64,000 bases of DNA from Portulaca oleracea (lineage: Eukaryota > Streptophyta > Magnoliopsida > Caryophyllales > Portulacaceae). The DNA lies in assembly GCA_029582165.1 (NCBI GenBank), contig CM055870.1, positions 42,391,513 through 42,455,512 of the forward strand. The letters are read 5' to 3'. A model generated the notes under the pieces. That model worked only from the letters and a program-made list of their open reading frames with translations. It was not told where the DNA came from and made no database searches. The translations under genes and the position numbers were made by a program. Of this stretch, positions 22,037 through 33,427 are shown in pieces. Numbering within the stretch: position 1 is the stretch's first letter; each line of letters begins with the position of its first letter.

Positions 22037-23541
22037 CTAGACCAATAATCTTCATTCTTATCATAGATGCTAAAAGGATTACACCATTAACCTCTCCAAT
22101 TGATATTGTACTCAACGAGCCATTAAGCCCAACAATTATACATCCTTCTAAGAACATTCTATAAGCATTTTCTTGAGTAACCTCACAAGTTGGTCTATCC
22201 AATGCATCTATTCAAAGATATCTTGATAAACCACCAAATCATTTCAAACCTTATCCACATAATCAAAACACTTAACTTATTTATGCCCAGCAATGCTCCA
22301 AGATACTTTTCGTTAACCCTTAGGAATAATATTACACCATATAAATCAATAGGCTCAAGAACTAGAGCATATGAATGAACGCAGAAAATGTCGGTCAAGA
22401 GAACTAAACTTGATAAGATTGTGGAACGATCAATATAGTAACATATCTATGGAATGAAAGGGGAACAGAAGCAGCCTATAACCATCTAAATGTAAGAGGT
22501 AACTTCAATGATCAAGACCAAAAAAAAGAGAAGACATATCTCCTAATATATCTTAAAGAATTCCACAGCTACAAATATGGGCGAAAAGTTTCACTAGTTT
22601 TTAGGTTTGGGCACAAGAAAGTTAGATCAAAGGGTCCCTATACTAACCCGAATGTGAGAGGTTACTTCAAAAATCAAAGCCCAAACACAATCCATTTCGG
22701 CCTCAAAGACTTCCCCAACTACATTACGAGTCAAAGCCTCAAATGCCCAAAACTTATCAAATCATCTACTAAACACTTCGATTGAGATTAAAGAATGCAT
22801 CAAAGTTCACCTAGGCTGAATCCATCAGAGGTAAGTGTGTCTAATCATTAGAAAAAGACTACAACGGCGGGTCTAAGAGTTAGAACTTATGAACGATAAT
22901 CCTAGAACAAAATTTAGAAGGGGACGAAACTTTCAAGAGATTTAGTCTATGATCATAGCTTTAGTTTCTAACAGAAGACAACAATACCCAATAGGACAGG
23001 ACATAACAAATTTTACGATCAAGAGATTTAGCTTTTGTTTCTCAAAAATAATTCTTAGAACACACTCACACTTCATAGGGTCATAGCAAACCTAACATAG
23101 CTAGAATAGGAATTTCTAACACCAAGTACTTTGCACATGGACTTCAAATCCCAAATATATTTATTTAAGACAACCACAAAGGCAATAGGAGATTCACTAA
23201 CCTAGCATGATAGGGACAAGATTTCCTAAAACCCAAAGTACCTTACACAAGGACTACTAATCCCAAAGTATTCCACGGAGACCAACCCAACGAAATTTTC
23301 TCACTTGGATCTCTAATGGAAGAAATTCCATTCCCAAAAGAAATTCTCCAACCATCACAATAGACATCACATGGATTTCCATTCCCAAAAGAAATTCTCC
23401 AACCATCACAATAACTAAGAATTTTGTGAACCTAGCTCCTTAACAGAAGGCTCCTACTCCTAGTTACAGATCACACCTCAAATCCACTTCTCAAATGAAA
23501 TTACCCAATAACATTCATACCCCAAAGGATTTCGAGAACCT
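22037..23541 (-). other. Internal region of the LARD-like element, right part
   Basis: No coding signal. Near 22450-22740 loosely similar segments (TGTGAGAGGT / TGTAAGAGGT AACTTCAA) hint at an old internal duplication. An exact short duplication occurs at 23325-23414. Confidence 0.55.
23325..23414. repeat. Short tandem duplication, period about 54 bp
   Basis: The segment from TTCCATTCCCAAAAGAAATT to CCATCACAATA occurs twice in tandem, nearly identical, within the LARD-like internal region. Confidence 0.85.
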
Positions 23542-23554
23542 GGCTCTGATACCA
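23542..23554 (-). promoter_or_regulatory. Primer binding site of the LARD-like element
   Basis: On the minus strand TGGTATCAGAGCC lies seven bases after the LTR end GGGTCGTGACA. It pairs with initiator tRNA-Met. Confidence 0.9.
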
Positions 23555-23561
23555 CTTAATT

Positions 23562-23802
23562 TGTCACGACCCGAACCGAGGGGATGACAGAGGCCGCACA
23601 GCTTTAGGACAAGGCCCCACAAGCATGCAAGGCTCAAACGACATAAATAGACCCAAGATACAAAAATAGACTTAGCTTAGAAAGGAGTACTATCTGATTG
23701 AATAGTAAAACTAGAAAGGATACTTAGCTGTACAACGGAAGCTAAAGTGAAAGATGTTGAAATTTTCTAACTCAAAAAGCAACTAAAATAATAACACAAG
23801 CC
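23562..23802 (-). repeat. 5' LTR fragment of the LARD-like element, interrupted by the Sirevirus
   Basis: Matches 14457-14699 base for base apart from about 13 differences. Similarity stops abruptly at ACACAAGCC, where the Sirevirus LTR begins. The pentamer AAGCC (23798-23802) is the expected Sirevirus target duplication. Confidence 0.9.
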
Positions 23803-24646
23803 TAAAAGAACCCTAGAGGGGGTGAATAGGGTTATGAAACTTTCTGCAAAATTGGATCACTTGATAAAGGACGTTAGTCTCTTAATCTGCTCAGATTAAG
23901 GGTTCACACAATTCAGTAACTGATAATAATATAAAGGACAATAAGATAGATATGAATAACCTCCTTTATTTCAGTTAAATGAATGACGTTGTTTGTTACC
24001 TAAGGTAAAGGACCTTAGGGTTACAGAGAACCAAGCGCCTTACAATGGACGCTTCTTATTTCTGGAGAATTACACCCACCAATTCACAGTTTGGCGTTTA
24101 CACAATTTGAATCCTAATTCCGTCTAGGATTCGAACACGAAAGCCTAACACAACTCTAGACCCGTTTAGAGTTTGATAGCACTCTCCCAAAACATACGAA
24201 CACTCTCAAACACAAGAACACACTCTTTGTTTGAACTGCCGATTGCTTCCGTGGAATCGATGGATTTTCTTTGTCTTGAATTTGTCCATTTAAACTACTA
24301 TTGTATCCGTTTGGGAAAGATTCTGTCTTTGCTTCAATTTTGCTTTGCAACGGCTCGAGATTTTTCCTTCCTTTCACAGCGAGATATGCTTTGATTTCTT
24401 TCCAATTTTCTTCATCGATGTTGTCTGCAAAGATAGCACATAAAATCAGTTTAATCGAATTTAGAAAATAGGATAGAAGAATAAGATTCTTGTTCAATTA
24501 GAATGCTTCCCAGATTTGGTGTCGTCGCTTGTCTTTCACTTCAAAACTCTTCAGCAGTACCAACGTCCTTTAGTTGGTTGACATAAACGACCTTGTTGTG
24601 CAATGAGTGAATGTCCTCTGCTTCAGTTCTCAAAATGGGTTCTACA
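23803..24646 (-). repeat. 3' LTR of the Sirevirus (about 844 bp)
   Basis: On the minus strand it starts TGTAGAACCC after the PPT and ends GGGTTCTTTTA. The 13 bases seen of the 5' LTR at 63988-64000 match this end with one change, CA to TA at the very terminus. No coding sequence. Confidence 0.85.
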
Positions 24647-24660
24647 ATCTCCCCCTTTTT
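24647..24660 (-). promoter_or_regulatory. Polypurine tract adjoining the 3' LTR
   Basis: The minus strand reads AAAAAGGGGGAGAT, then TG of the LTR. It matches the conserved Sirevirus PPT. Confidence 0.88.
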
Positions 24661-24817
24661 GAGTGAAAGACAAAAATAGATACAAGCATAGTATGTCCAA
24701 CAGATAGTATAGTATTTAAAGATCATCCATACAGGGACTTAGCAAATGGCAGTTTAAATTGTTTTACAGACCCTGACAGAAAAGCAAAAGATAAGAACCA
24801 TCATACTGTGCATAGAT

Positions 24818-24834
24818 CATCTCCCCCTTTTTGA
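24818..24834 (-). promoter_or_regulatory. Second PPT copy
   Basis: The minus strand reads TCAAAAAGGGGGAGATG, almost identical to the LTR-proximal PPT and about 170 bp upstream of it. Reiterated PPTs are a known Sirevirus trait. Confidence 0.75.
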
Positions 24835-24908
24835 CTATCAAGCAAAAAAGGAACATGAGGAATCTTTGGCATGCAACGCAAAAAAAATAAGACGAAAAGC
24901 AGATTATT

Positions 24909-26105
24909 TTAAGATTGGGGATCAACAGAGATGGGGGTAGCAGCAGCAGTAGGGGATTGTGGATTGGGGGAGTCTGGAACAGCTAGAGTGCTTGATGGAA
25001 CAACAGGTTTGAGAGTTGATGCGACCTCGACCAATTCAATCCTTGCTTCGCGAAGGGCCTTGACCTCCTCGTGAAGAGCCTGAACTTCCTGGTGAAGGGC
25101 CTCAACAGCAGATACAATGCTGGATATCTGAGTTTGCAATGAGTTTGTGGCGTCCTTCGTAGCAGCAGCAGAGGTAGAGGCTTCAACGACCTTGACTTCA
25201 TCGAGATGAAGCCAGGAGCCATCTGGTTGCTGTTGATAGCCCATATTGAGAAGGAGGGAGGCATTGATGGTAGGCAGATTGAAAGAGGATTTCTCAGCAT
25301 GGTCCAGGGAAACATTGCAAAAGTGAAAGATTTTGGTCAGTAAGTTTCCATATGGCAATGCACCAGAAGGTGAGGTAGCGGCCTTAAGGATATGTCGAAT
25401 GACTATCTCTCCAATATCCAGATGGCGGCTACGGAGGACATTGAGAAGAAAAGAGGCACAGGCCTCATTTACAGTCTCCTTGTTTGTGCCTCTTGGGAGT
25501 ATGGTACGGACAAGGATGTAATAGAGGAAACGGGCCTCAGATTTCAGGCTAATGTACTGAGAGGATTTTTGTTCTAATGGTCGGGCAAAGTGATGGCGAA
25601 GTTCTTGCTTAGGGTCGGAGGAAAGAGATAAAGGTGGTTTGGTGGGATTGGGGTCGAGTTTCAGAATTCGTTCTATTTGGGAGGGGGTGAGAAGAATTTC
25701 GACACCAGCAACTGTAGTTATGAAGGAAGGGCGCTTTGAGTCAGGAACTAAGTTTGCATAAAATTCAAGGAAAAGAGAAGGGTAAAGTACCGACTTGCAG
25801 TCGAAGAAGGTTGAGCACCCCATTTTGCTGAGTGTGGTGAAGAAGGGAAAGGCTTGACGAAGGGAAGTGATGTCGACGTTCTCACAACACAGAATTTGAC
25901 GGGTTGCCAGAAGTTCCATGCGTTGGGTGAGAGCCAGTGAATGAGAGATGGGAGGTTGAGAGATGACGGCGAGAGCGGCGGAGGAGGATGAGTGAGATTG
26001 TGTGGAGTTTTGGGGAGTTGGAGATGTTTTGCGAGAGCGTAGGCGTTTGGCAACACCTGCAGAAGGGGATGGGGCGTTGGTTTTCTGGGCTGGGCGTTTT
26101 TTCAT
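24909..26105 (-). CDS. Sirevirus envelope-like ORF (398 aa), intact
   Basis: An uninterrupted minus-strand ORF lies between pol and the 3' LTR. Order: a basic Ser/Thr/Pro-rich N terminus (residues 1-60); a folded region (about 65-285) resembling the 'putative plant transposon protein' family, with the features EFYANL, a TPSQIERILKLD helix, an ARFLYYILVRTILPRG segment and a LPYGNLLTKIF segment; then a C-terminal coiled coil (about 310-350, heptads in ISSIVSAVEALHQEVQALHE) and a Pro/Ser tail. The position and coiled coil match the envelope-like ORF3 of Sireviruses. I see no clear signal peptide or membrane segment, so an envelope role is not supported directly. It is intact while gag and pol are broken. 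Start chosen as the first ATG after an in-frame stop. Confidence 0.8.
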   Translation of the reverse strand: MKKRPAQKTNAPSPSAGVAKRLRSRKTSPTPQNSTQSHSSSSAALAVISQPPISHSLALTQRMELLATRQILCCENVDITSLRQAFPFFTTLSKMGCSTFFDCKSVLYPSLFLEFYANLVPDSKRPSFITTVAGVEILLTPSQIERILKLDPNPTKPPLSLSSDPKQELRHHFARPLEQKSSQYISLKSEARFLYYILVRTILPRGTNKETVNEACASFLLNVLRSRHLDIGEIVIRHILKAATSPSGALPYGNLLTKIFHFCNVSLDHAEKSSFNLPTINASLLLNMGYQQQPDGSWLHLDEVKVVEASTSAAATKDATNSLQTQISSIVSAVEALHQEVQALHEEVKALREARIELVEVASTLKPVVPSSTLAVPDSPNPQSPTAAATPISVDPQS

Positions 26106-26371
26106 GATGGAGAGTGGATGAAGAAAGTGATAGAGGGTTTTGAAGGAATAAGGGTGGGGACAAAGAAGATGACGATTTGAAGTGGTGGGGTAAATGGTAA
26201 AGGAAAAGGGGGTTAAATAGAGATGGCAGGAATCAGAGGGAGAGGGTGAAGGGAAGTAATTACGGAAGGAGGGAGTAACTGGGGAAAGGTGTATTTGGAA
26301 AGGATAAATGATGATTTGACGGTTAGGGGAGTTTAATGTGATGTGACGGTAAGAATGGAAGGAGTGAAGGG

Positions 26372-26407
<36 letters not shown>

Positions 26408-26716
26408 GAGATGTTGAAGATTTTGAAGAGGGGCGGATGATTTTTGAAAAAGGATAGGATCTTTTTGAAAAAGGGAGTGAAGGAGAAAAAGGAAAAAGGA
26501 AAAGGAAAGGAAAAAAAATTGGTTTTTTTTTTTTAAAAAAAAAACAGTTGCACCGATCAATTATGAGGGAACTGCCAGTTCAACCATATGCCAAAGTTTC
26601 GATATAAAGGAGCTCAAGAAGGTATCAAGACAAGAATGTTAAGGTCCTTAATGAGGCTTGGGGTTAAAGGCATACCTTGTGGTGAAGGTCATTTGCTCCC
26701 CCTGGATAGGAGAAGG
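26106..26716 (-). other. Spacer between RNase H and the envelope-like ORF, with two PPT-like motifs
   Basis: It contains GGGGGAGC motifs on the minus strand at 26695-26705 and 26720-26730 (the second overlapping the pol stop), a T/A homopolymer junction (26521-26544) and a GA microsatellite. It probably includes the leader from which the envelope-like ORF is expressed. No splice or promoter signal could be assigned. Confidence 0.6.
26371..26410. repeat. GA/CT microsatellite
   Basis: About 14 GA units, one CA interruption, then five more. On the minus strand this is a CT-rich tract about 265 bp upstream of the envelope-like start codon. Confidence 0.95.
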
Positions 26717-28642
26717 TTAGCTCCCCCTCAACTGGTCGTCCGGTTGTAGCATGCCAAGTTCCCTTCGATTGATGATGAATTCCTCAGTGGGAAGGGCCTT
26801 GGTGAAGATATCTGCCAGTTGTTGATGAGTGGGAACAAAGTCCAATGTAATGTGACCTTTGTCAACGTGATCTCTGATAAAGTGATGTCGTACTTCAATG
26901 TGTTTGGTACGGGAGTGCTGAACGGGATTTTTGTTGATTTGAATAGCGCTCTTGTTCTCACACTTGATGGGAATATTTGAGAGCTCTATCCCAAGGTCCT
27001 TCATGTGCTGTTTGATCCACAAGGTTTGAGCAAAACATGCACCAGCTGCTATGTATTCTGCCTCTGCAGTGGAAAGAGCAACGGCATTCTGTTTCTTAGA
27101 TTGCCGAGAAATTAAGGAAAAGTCGAGCATTTGGTAGCCTCCAGATGTGCTTTTTCGATCTGTCTTGGAACTAGCAAAGTCAGCATTTGTGTATCCAATG
27201 AGGTTCAGGGAGTTGTTCCTGGGATACCACAGACCAAGGTCCTTGGTGCCTGCGAGATATCTCAAAATTCTTTTGACAGCAATCAAGTGAGATTCTTTAG
27301 GAGCACTTTGAAACCGAGCACATAGGCAAACACTAAACATTATGTCTCGACGACTTGCAGTTAAATAAAGTAGAGATCCTACCATACCTCGATACTGCTT
27401 GTCAGGAACGTCCTTACCATGTAGATCCTGATCAAGTTTTAATATGGGGGACATTGGGGTACTGCGGTGTTTAGCTTTCTCCAAACCATATTTCTTCAGA
27501 AGTTCTTTGACATACTTACTTTGGTTGAGAAAGATGCCATCATTGTCTTGTTTGATTTGTAGGCCAAGAAAGAACCTTAGTTCTCCCACTAGACTCATCT
27601 CAAACTCCTTGCTCATTAGGTCGGAGAATTCCTTCACTAGATATTCATTAGTAGCACCAAAGATAATGTCATCTACATAAACTTGAATTATAGTAGAGTT
27701 CTGACCTGAGGTTTTGATGAACAGTGTTTTGTCTATGAGACCTCATGTGAACCCATTTTTCAAAAGAAAGGAGCTTAGTCTCTCATACCAAGCCCTGGGA
27801 GCTTGTTTTAGCCTGTAAAGGGCCTTCTGAAGTCTGTAAACATAAGTGTGTGGATCTTGTTGTTCAAATCCTGGAGGTTGTTCCACATAGACTTCTTCTT
27901 TTAGGTATCCATTGAGGAAGGAACTTTTTACATCCATTTGATACAGCTTCATGTGAGTTGATGCAGCATAAGAAAGGAATAGCCGAATGGCCTCCAGTCT
28001 TGCAACTGGTGCGAAGGTTTCCTCATAGTCAATGCCTTCTTCTTCGTTGTACCCTTTGGCAACTAGCCTTGCCTTGTTTCTTGTGACAGTGCCATGTTCA
28101 TCTAGTTTGTTGCGGTAGACCCATTTCACACCAATGACTGGATGGTCTTCTGGTCTTAGGACTATCTTCCATACTTTGTTGTGCTCGAATTAATTTAATT
28201 CCTCTTGCATAGCTTGAATCCAGTTGCTGTCCTTTAGAGCTTCTTCAGGTCCTTTAGGCTCAATCTGAGAAACAAATGCGTGAAAGGCACAAAAGTTTCT
28301 CAAGGAGGATCTAGTTCTAATACATGTTTTCAAACCTGAATGAAGATTATCAGCTGGATCAGCAGGTTTGAACCTGAAGGTCCTTGATGACTCCTCAGTG
28401 TTTTGCTGTGCAGTGTCATCAATTTTAGGAGTTTCTGTCGATGAAGGTCCTTGTCCTGCACTTGAGGAAGGTCCTTGGCCTTCACTTGAAGAAGGTCCTT
28501 GTTCGGCATCATGCGAAGGTCCTTGAGCTTCATTTTCCTCATGTTCTGAAGTTGATTGTATGGTGTTATCTGGAGGAGGTTCTTCATTTTGTTGAAGAGG
28601 ACCTTGCTGAAATATACGAGGTGAGTCCTCATCGTCATCATC
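26717..28642 (-). pseudogene. pol: Sirevirus pol 3' half: INT-RT linker, reverse transcriptase, RNase H
   Basis: One minus-strand frame, continuous with the integrase of array unit 1, runs to the stop at 26717. It is broken by TAA at 28190-28192 and TGA at 27743-27745. Order: an acidic, Gly/Pro/Ser-rich linker with tandem GPSSSEGQ units; copia RT ([30 protein letters not shown] with the first catalytic Asp, then YVDDIIFG with the catalytic Asp pair near 27670); and RNase H (TNADFA, DRKSTSG, LSTAEAEYIAAG, then HIEVRHHFIRD). The enzyme copies element RNA into DNA. Apart from the two stops the sequence is well preserved, with no frameshift, unlike the adjoining array. Both stops look like single-base changes. 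Confidence 0.9.
28443..28530 (-). repeat. 24-bp tandem repeat in the INT-RT linker
   Basis: GAAGGTCCTTG recurs every 24 bp (28443, 28467, 28491, 28515), encoding the octapeptide GPSSSxGQ on the minus strand. It keeps the frame and probably forms a flexible spacer. Confidence 0.85.
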
Positions 28643-30240
28643 TTGATGAATCTGGAATTTGATGGAGGACCTTTCTTAAGTAGTGGTGGAAGTTTCATCG
28701 AAGACAACATGAATCGATTCTTCCACCTTTCTTGATACTTTAATGTAGACTCTGTAGGCCTTGCTGGATAAGGAATATCCTACCAGAATTCCATCTTCAC
28801 TTCTTGGCTCAAATTTGCTTAAGGCCATCTTGCCATTGTTATGAACGAAGCATTTGCATCCAATGGCCTTGTGATGAGCTACATTTGGTGTTTTACCCTT
28901 GAACAGCTCGTAGGGTGTCTTCTTCATGAAGGATCTTATGGTACATCTGTTGAGAATATAATTTGAAGCATTTATAATTTCATTGCAAAGAAAGAGAGGC
29001 GATTGTTCTCACAAATGAGTTTTGGCCATGTTTTCCAATGTGCGGTTCTTCCGTTCAACCACACCATTCTATTGTGGTGTCCTTGGGCAGAAATTATGTG
29101 TAACCCCTTCTTGATCACAGAATTTTCCAAATTGATCTCGATTATCAAACTCTCTTCCATGATCTGATCTTATAGACACCAGATTGAGTCCTGTAAGGAC
29201 CTTGAGTTGCCTCTGTAGTTTCTAAAATTCTGGGTAAGCCTCTGTCTTATCCTTCAAAAATAAAACCCAGGTAAATCTAGAATAATCATCAATAATGACT
29301 AGTATGTATGAACGTCCTCCTAGACTTTTGTTTGGAATTGGTCAACAAAGGTCCATATACAATAGTTCTAAACATCTAGAGGTGGTTACTTGAGATCTGA
29401 GTTTAAAGGAGGTTACAGTGCATTTGCCTCTAGTACATGCATCACATAATTTGCTGCTCAATCTTTTTCCTCTGAAGTCACTTTGTTCCTTGACTCTCTT
29501 CACATGAGGACATTCCCTGACCAAGTGATCTGTTGCACCACAAGCAAAGCATTTGTATTCATTATCATCCTTGGTTTGATTCTTACCTTTGAGTGAAGGT
29601 CGTTTGGAGGATGATTCTCTTAGATAGCCACGGAATCTGGGATTCTTTCTGTATAGTCGTCTGAAACCTTTAGCTAGCATGGCCATGGTTTCTTCATCAT
29701 CATCCTCTGATTCTTCTTCTAGTTCCTTGGTGCTCTTGAGGGCAATGTCCTTGGTCTGACTGCCTTCAGACAGTCGTATCTCATGTGCTAGAAGTTTGCC
29801 AATCAACTCTTCAGGTTTCAAGGTCTCTAGATCTTGAGCTTCTTCTATTTCCGTTACTTTTGGTCCCCATTTATGCCTGGGAAGACACTGAAGGACCTTG
29901 TTGACTTGTTCTTCATTGGAATAGGATTTTCTAAGGGATTTGAGATGGTTGATGATTGCACTGAATCTTTTGAACATTGATTCAATGGACTCATTTTCTT
30001 CCATCTTGAAGCCTTCATACTTTTGAACTAGTATGTTGATCTTGGTCTTCTTTACTTCATTTGTTCCTTCAGGTTGTGACCAAGTAGTTCCATATCTGGT
30101 CTTTGTATCAAAATTTGACACCCTTTCAAATTTATCAGAGTTAAGTCTGCAAATTAAAAGATAATGTGCATGAGTATTTTTCTTTGCTTGCTCTTTTTCT
30201 TCAGGTGTATACTCGGATCTTGGTTTGCCACTTGTTGTTC
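28643..30240 (-). repeat. Array unit 1 (1598 bp), bordering the RT region
   Basis: The only unit whose left side continues into the native INT-RT linker. Gag frame open 29342-30121, with a short garbled stretch near 30080-30105; integrase C-part open 28676-28927. The shared nonsense codon is at 29069-29071. A private change turns NNGKK into NNGKM. Confidence 0.9.
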
Positions 30241-31835
30241 TTGATGAATCTGGAATTTGATGGAGGACCTTTCTTAAGTAGTGGTGGAAGTTTCATCGAA
30301 GACAACATGAATCGATTCTTCCACCTTTCTTGATACTTTAATGTAGACTCTGTAGGCCTTGCTGGATAAGGAATATCCTACAAGAATTCCATCTTCACTT
30401 CTTGGCTCAAATTTGCTTAAGGCCTTCTTGCCATTGTTATGAACGAAGCATTTGCATCCAATGGCCTTGTGATGAGCTACATTTGGTGTTTTACCCTTGA
30501 ACAGCTCGTAGGGTGTCTTCTTCATGAAGGATCTTATGGTACATCTGTTGAGAATATAATTTGAAGCATTTATAATTTCAGCCCAAAGAAAGAGAGGCAG
30601 ATTGTTCTCACAAATGACTGTTTTGGCCATGTTTTCCAATGTGCGGTTCTTCCGTTCAACCACACCATTCTATTGTGGTGTCCTTGGGGCAGAGAAATTA
30701 TGTGTAACCCCTTCTTGATCACAGAATTTTCCAAATTGATCTCGATTATCAAACTCTCTTCCATGATCTGCTCTTATAGACACCAGATTGAGTCCTGTAA
30801 GGACCTTGAGTTGCCTCTGTAGTTTCTCAAATTCTGGGTAAGCCTCTGTCTTATCCTTCAAAAATAAAACCCAGGTAAATCTAGAATAATCATCAATAAT
30901 GACTAGTATGTATGAACGTCCTCCTAGACTTTTGTATGGAATTGGTCAACAAAGGTCCATATACAATAGTTCTAAACATCTAGAGGTGGTTACTTGAGAT
31001 CTGAGTTTAAAGGAGGTTACAGTGCTTTGCCTCTAGTACATGCATCACATAATTTGCTGCTCAATCTTTTTCCTCTGAAGTCACTTTGTTCCTTGACTCT
31101 CTTCACATGAGGACATTCCCTGACCAAGTGATCTGTTGCACCACAAGCAAAGCATTTGTATTCATTATCATCCTTGGTTTGATTCTTACCTTTGAGTGAA
31201 GGTCGTTTGGAGGATGATTCTCTTAGATAGCCACGGAATCGGGATTCTTTACGTATAGTCGTCTGCAAACCTTTAGCTAGCATGGCCATGGTTTCTTCAT
31301 CATCATCCTCTGATTCTTCTTCTAGTTCCTTGGTGCTCTTGAGGGCAATGTCCTTGGTCCATTGCCTTGAGGCAGTATCTCATGTGCTAGAAGTTTGCCA
31401 ATCAACTCTTGAGTTTCAAGGTCTCTAGATCTTGAGCTTCTTCTATTTCATTACTTTTGGTCCCCATTTATGCAGGAAGACATCGAAGGACCTTGTTGAC
31501 TTGTTCTTCATTGGAATAGGATTTTCTAAGGGATTTGAGATGGTTGATGATTGCCTGAATCTTTTGAACATTGATTCAATGGACTCATTTTCTTCCATCT
31601 TGAAGCCTTCATACTTTTGAACTAGTATGTTGATCTTGGTCTTCTTTACTTCATTTGTTCCTTCATAGGTTGTGACCAAGTAGTTCCATGCTCTATTTGT
31701 CTTTGTATCAAATTTGACACCCATTCAAATTCATCAGAGATAAGACTTCAAATTAAAAGATAATGTGCTTGAGTATTTTCTTTGCTTGCTCTTTTCTTGG
31801 TATATACTCGGATCTTGGTTTGCCACTTGTTGTTC
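30241..31835 (-). repeat. Array unit 2 (1595 bp)
   Basis: Integrase C-part open 30274-30663. Gag is broken by small indels near 31240-31270, 31360-31390 and 31680-31710. The knuckle region is open 31017-31289. Confidence 0.9.
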
Positions 31836-33427
31836 TTGATGAATCTGGAATTTGATGGAGGACCTTTCTTAAGTAGTGGTGGAAGTTTCATCGAAGACAA
31901 CATGAATCGATTCTTCCACCTTTCTTGATACTTTAATGTAGACTCTGTAGGCCTTCTTTGGATAAGGAATATCCTACGAATTCCATCTTCACTTCTTGGC
32001 TCAAATTTGCTTAAGGCCTTCTTGCCATTATTATGAACGAAGCATTTGCATCCAATGGCCTTGTGATGAGCTACATTTGGTGTTTTACCCTTGAACAGCT
32101 CGTAGGGTGTCTTCTTCATGAAGGATCTTATGGTACATCTGTTGAGAATATAATTTGAAGCATTTATAATTTCATTGAAAGAAAGAAATGATTGTTCTCA
32201 CAATATTTGTTTTGGCCATGTTTTCCAATGTGCGGTTCTTCCGTTCAACCACACCATTCTATTGTGGTGTCCTTGGGGCAGAGAAATTATGTGTAACCCC
32301 TTCTTGATCACAGACTTTTCCAAATTGATGTCGATTATCAAACTCTCTTCCATGATCTGCTCTTATAGACACCAGATTGAGTCTTGTAAGGACTTTGAGT
32401 TGCCTCTGTAGTTTCTCAAATTCTGGGTAAGCCTCTGTCTTATCCTTCAAAAATAAAACCCAGGTAAATCTAGAATAATCATCAATAATGACTAGTATGT
32501 ATGAACGTCCTCCTAGACTTTTCTATGGAATTGGTCAACAAAGGTCCATATACAATAGTTCTAAACATCTAGAGGTGGTTACTTGAGATACAGGTTTAAA
32601 GGAGGTTACAGTGCATTTGCCTCTAGTACATGCATCACATAATTTGCTGCTCAATCTTTTTCCTCTGAAGTCACTTTGTTCCTTGACTCTCTTCACATGA
32701 GGACATTCCCTGACCAAGTGATCTGTTGCACCACAAGCAAAGCATTTGTATTCATTATCATCCTTGGTTTAATTCTTACCTTTGAGTGAAGGTCGTTTGG
32801 AGGATGATTCTCTTAGATAGCCACGGAATCTGGGATTCTTTCTGTATAGTCGTCTGAAACCTTTAGCTAGCATGGCCATGGTTTCTTCATCATCATCCTC
32901 TGATTCTTCTTCTAGTTCCTTGGTGCTCTTGAGGGCAATGTCCTTGGTCATTGCCTTGAACGATCGTATCTCATGTGCTAGAAGTTTGCCAATCAACTCT
33001 TCAGGTTTCAAGGTCTCTAGATCTTGAGCTTCTTCTATTCAGTTACTTTTGGTCCCCATTTATGCAGGAAGACCTTGAAGGACCTTGTTCACTTGTTCTT
33101 CATTGGAATAGGATTTTCTAAGGGATTTGAGATGGTTGATGATTGCTGAATCTTTTGAACATTGATTCAATGGACTCATTTTCTTCCATCTTGAAGCCTT
33201 CATACTTTTGAACTAGTATGTTGATCTTGGTCTTCTTTACTTCATTTGTTCCTTCATAGGTTGTGATCAAGTAGTTCCATATCTGCTGTGCTGTATCAAA
33301 ATTTGACACCCTTTCAAATTCATCAGAGTTAAGTCTGCAAATTAAAAGATAATGTGCATGAGTATTTTCTTTGCTTGCTCTTTTTCTTCAGGTGTATACT
33401 CGGATCTTGGTTTGCCACTTGTTGTTC
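31836..33427 (-). repeat. Array unit 3 (1592 bp)
   Basis: Indels near 31955 and 31978 break the integrase C-part. A private stop follows GKGKN at 32769. The gag core is frameshifted near 33060 and 33150. Confidence 0.9.

Larger units (their letters stand above)
14457..23802 (-). mobile_element. Large LTR element without coding capacity (LARD-like), minus strand, split by two insertions
   Basis: On the minus strand a primer site (23542-23554) follows an LTR fragment (23562-23802), and a polypurine tract (16681-16700) precedes a full 3' LTR (14457-16680). The two LTRs start with the same roughly 240 bp from TGTCACG onwards, with about 13 mismatches by eye. Once the nested element at 17364-22031 is removed the internal region is only about 2.2 kb, with no recognisable gag or pol. 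The remainder of the 5' LTR should lie beyond the Sirevirus, outside the window. The pentamer at 14452-14456 (GAAGG) is the expected left target duplication. Confidence 0.8.

Noticed and set aside
24173..24497. ORFs on both strands within the Sirevirus 3' LTR
   Set aside because: Short, overlapping on opposite strands, without motifs, in non-coding LTR.
32175..32411. Plus-strand ORFs of 60-110 codons inside the array (also near 35364, 36960, 40141, 41755, 57735, 59931)
   Set aside because: They are antisense shadows of gag-integrase coding sequence and recur at the same unit position.
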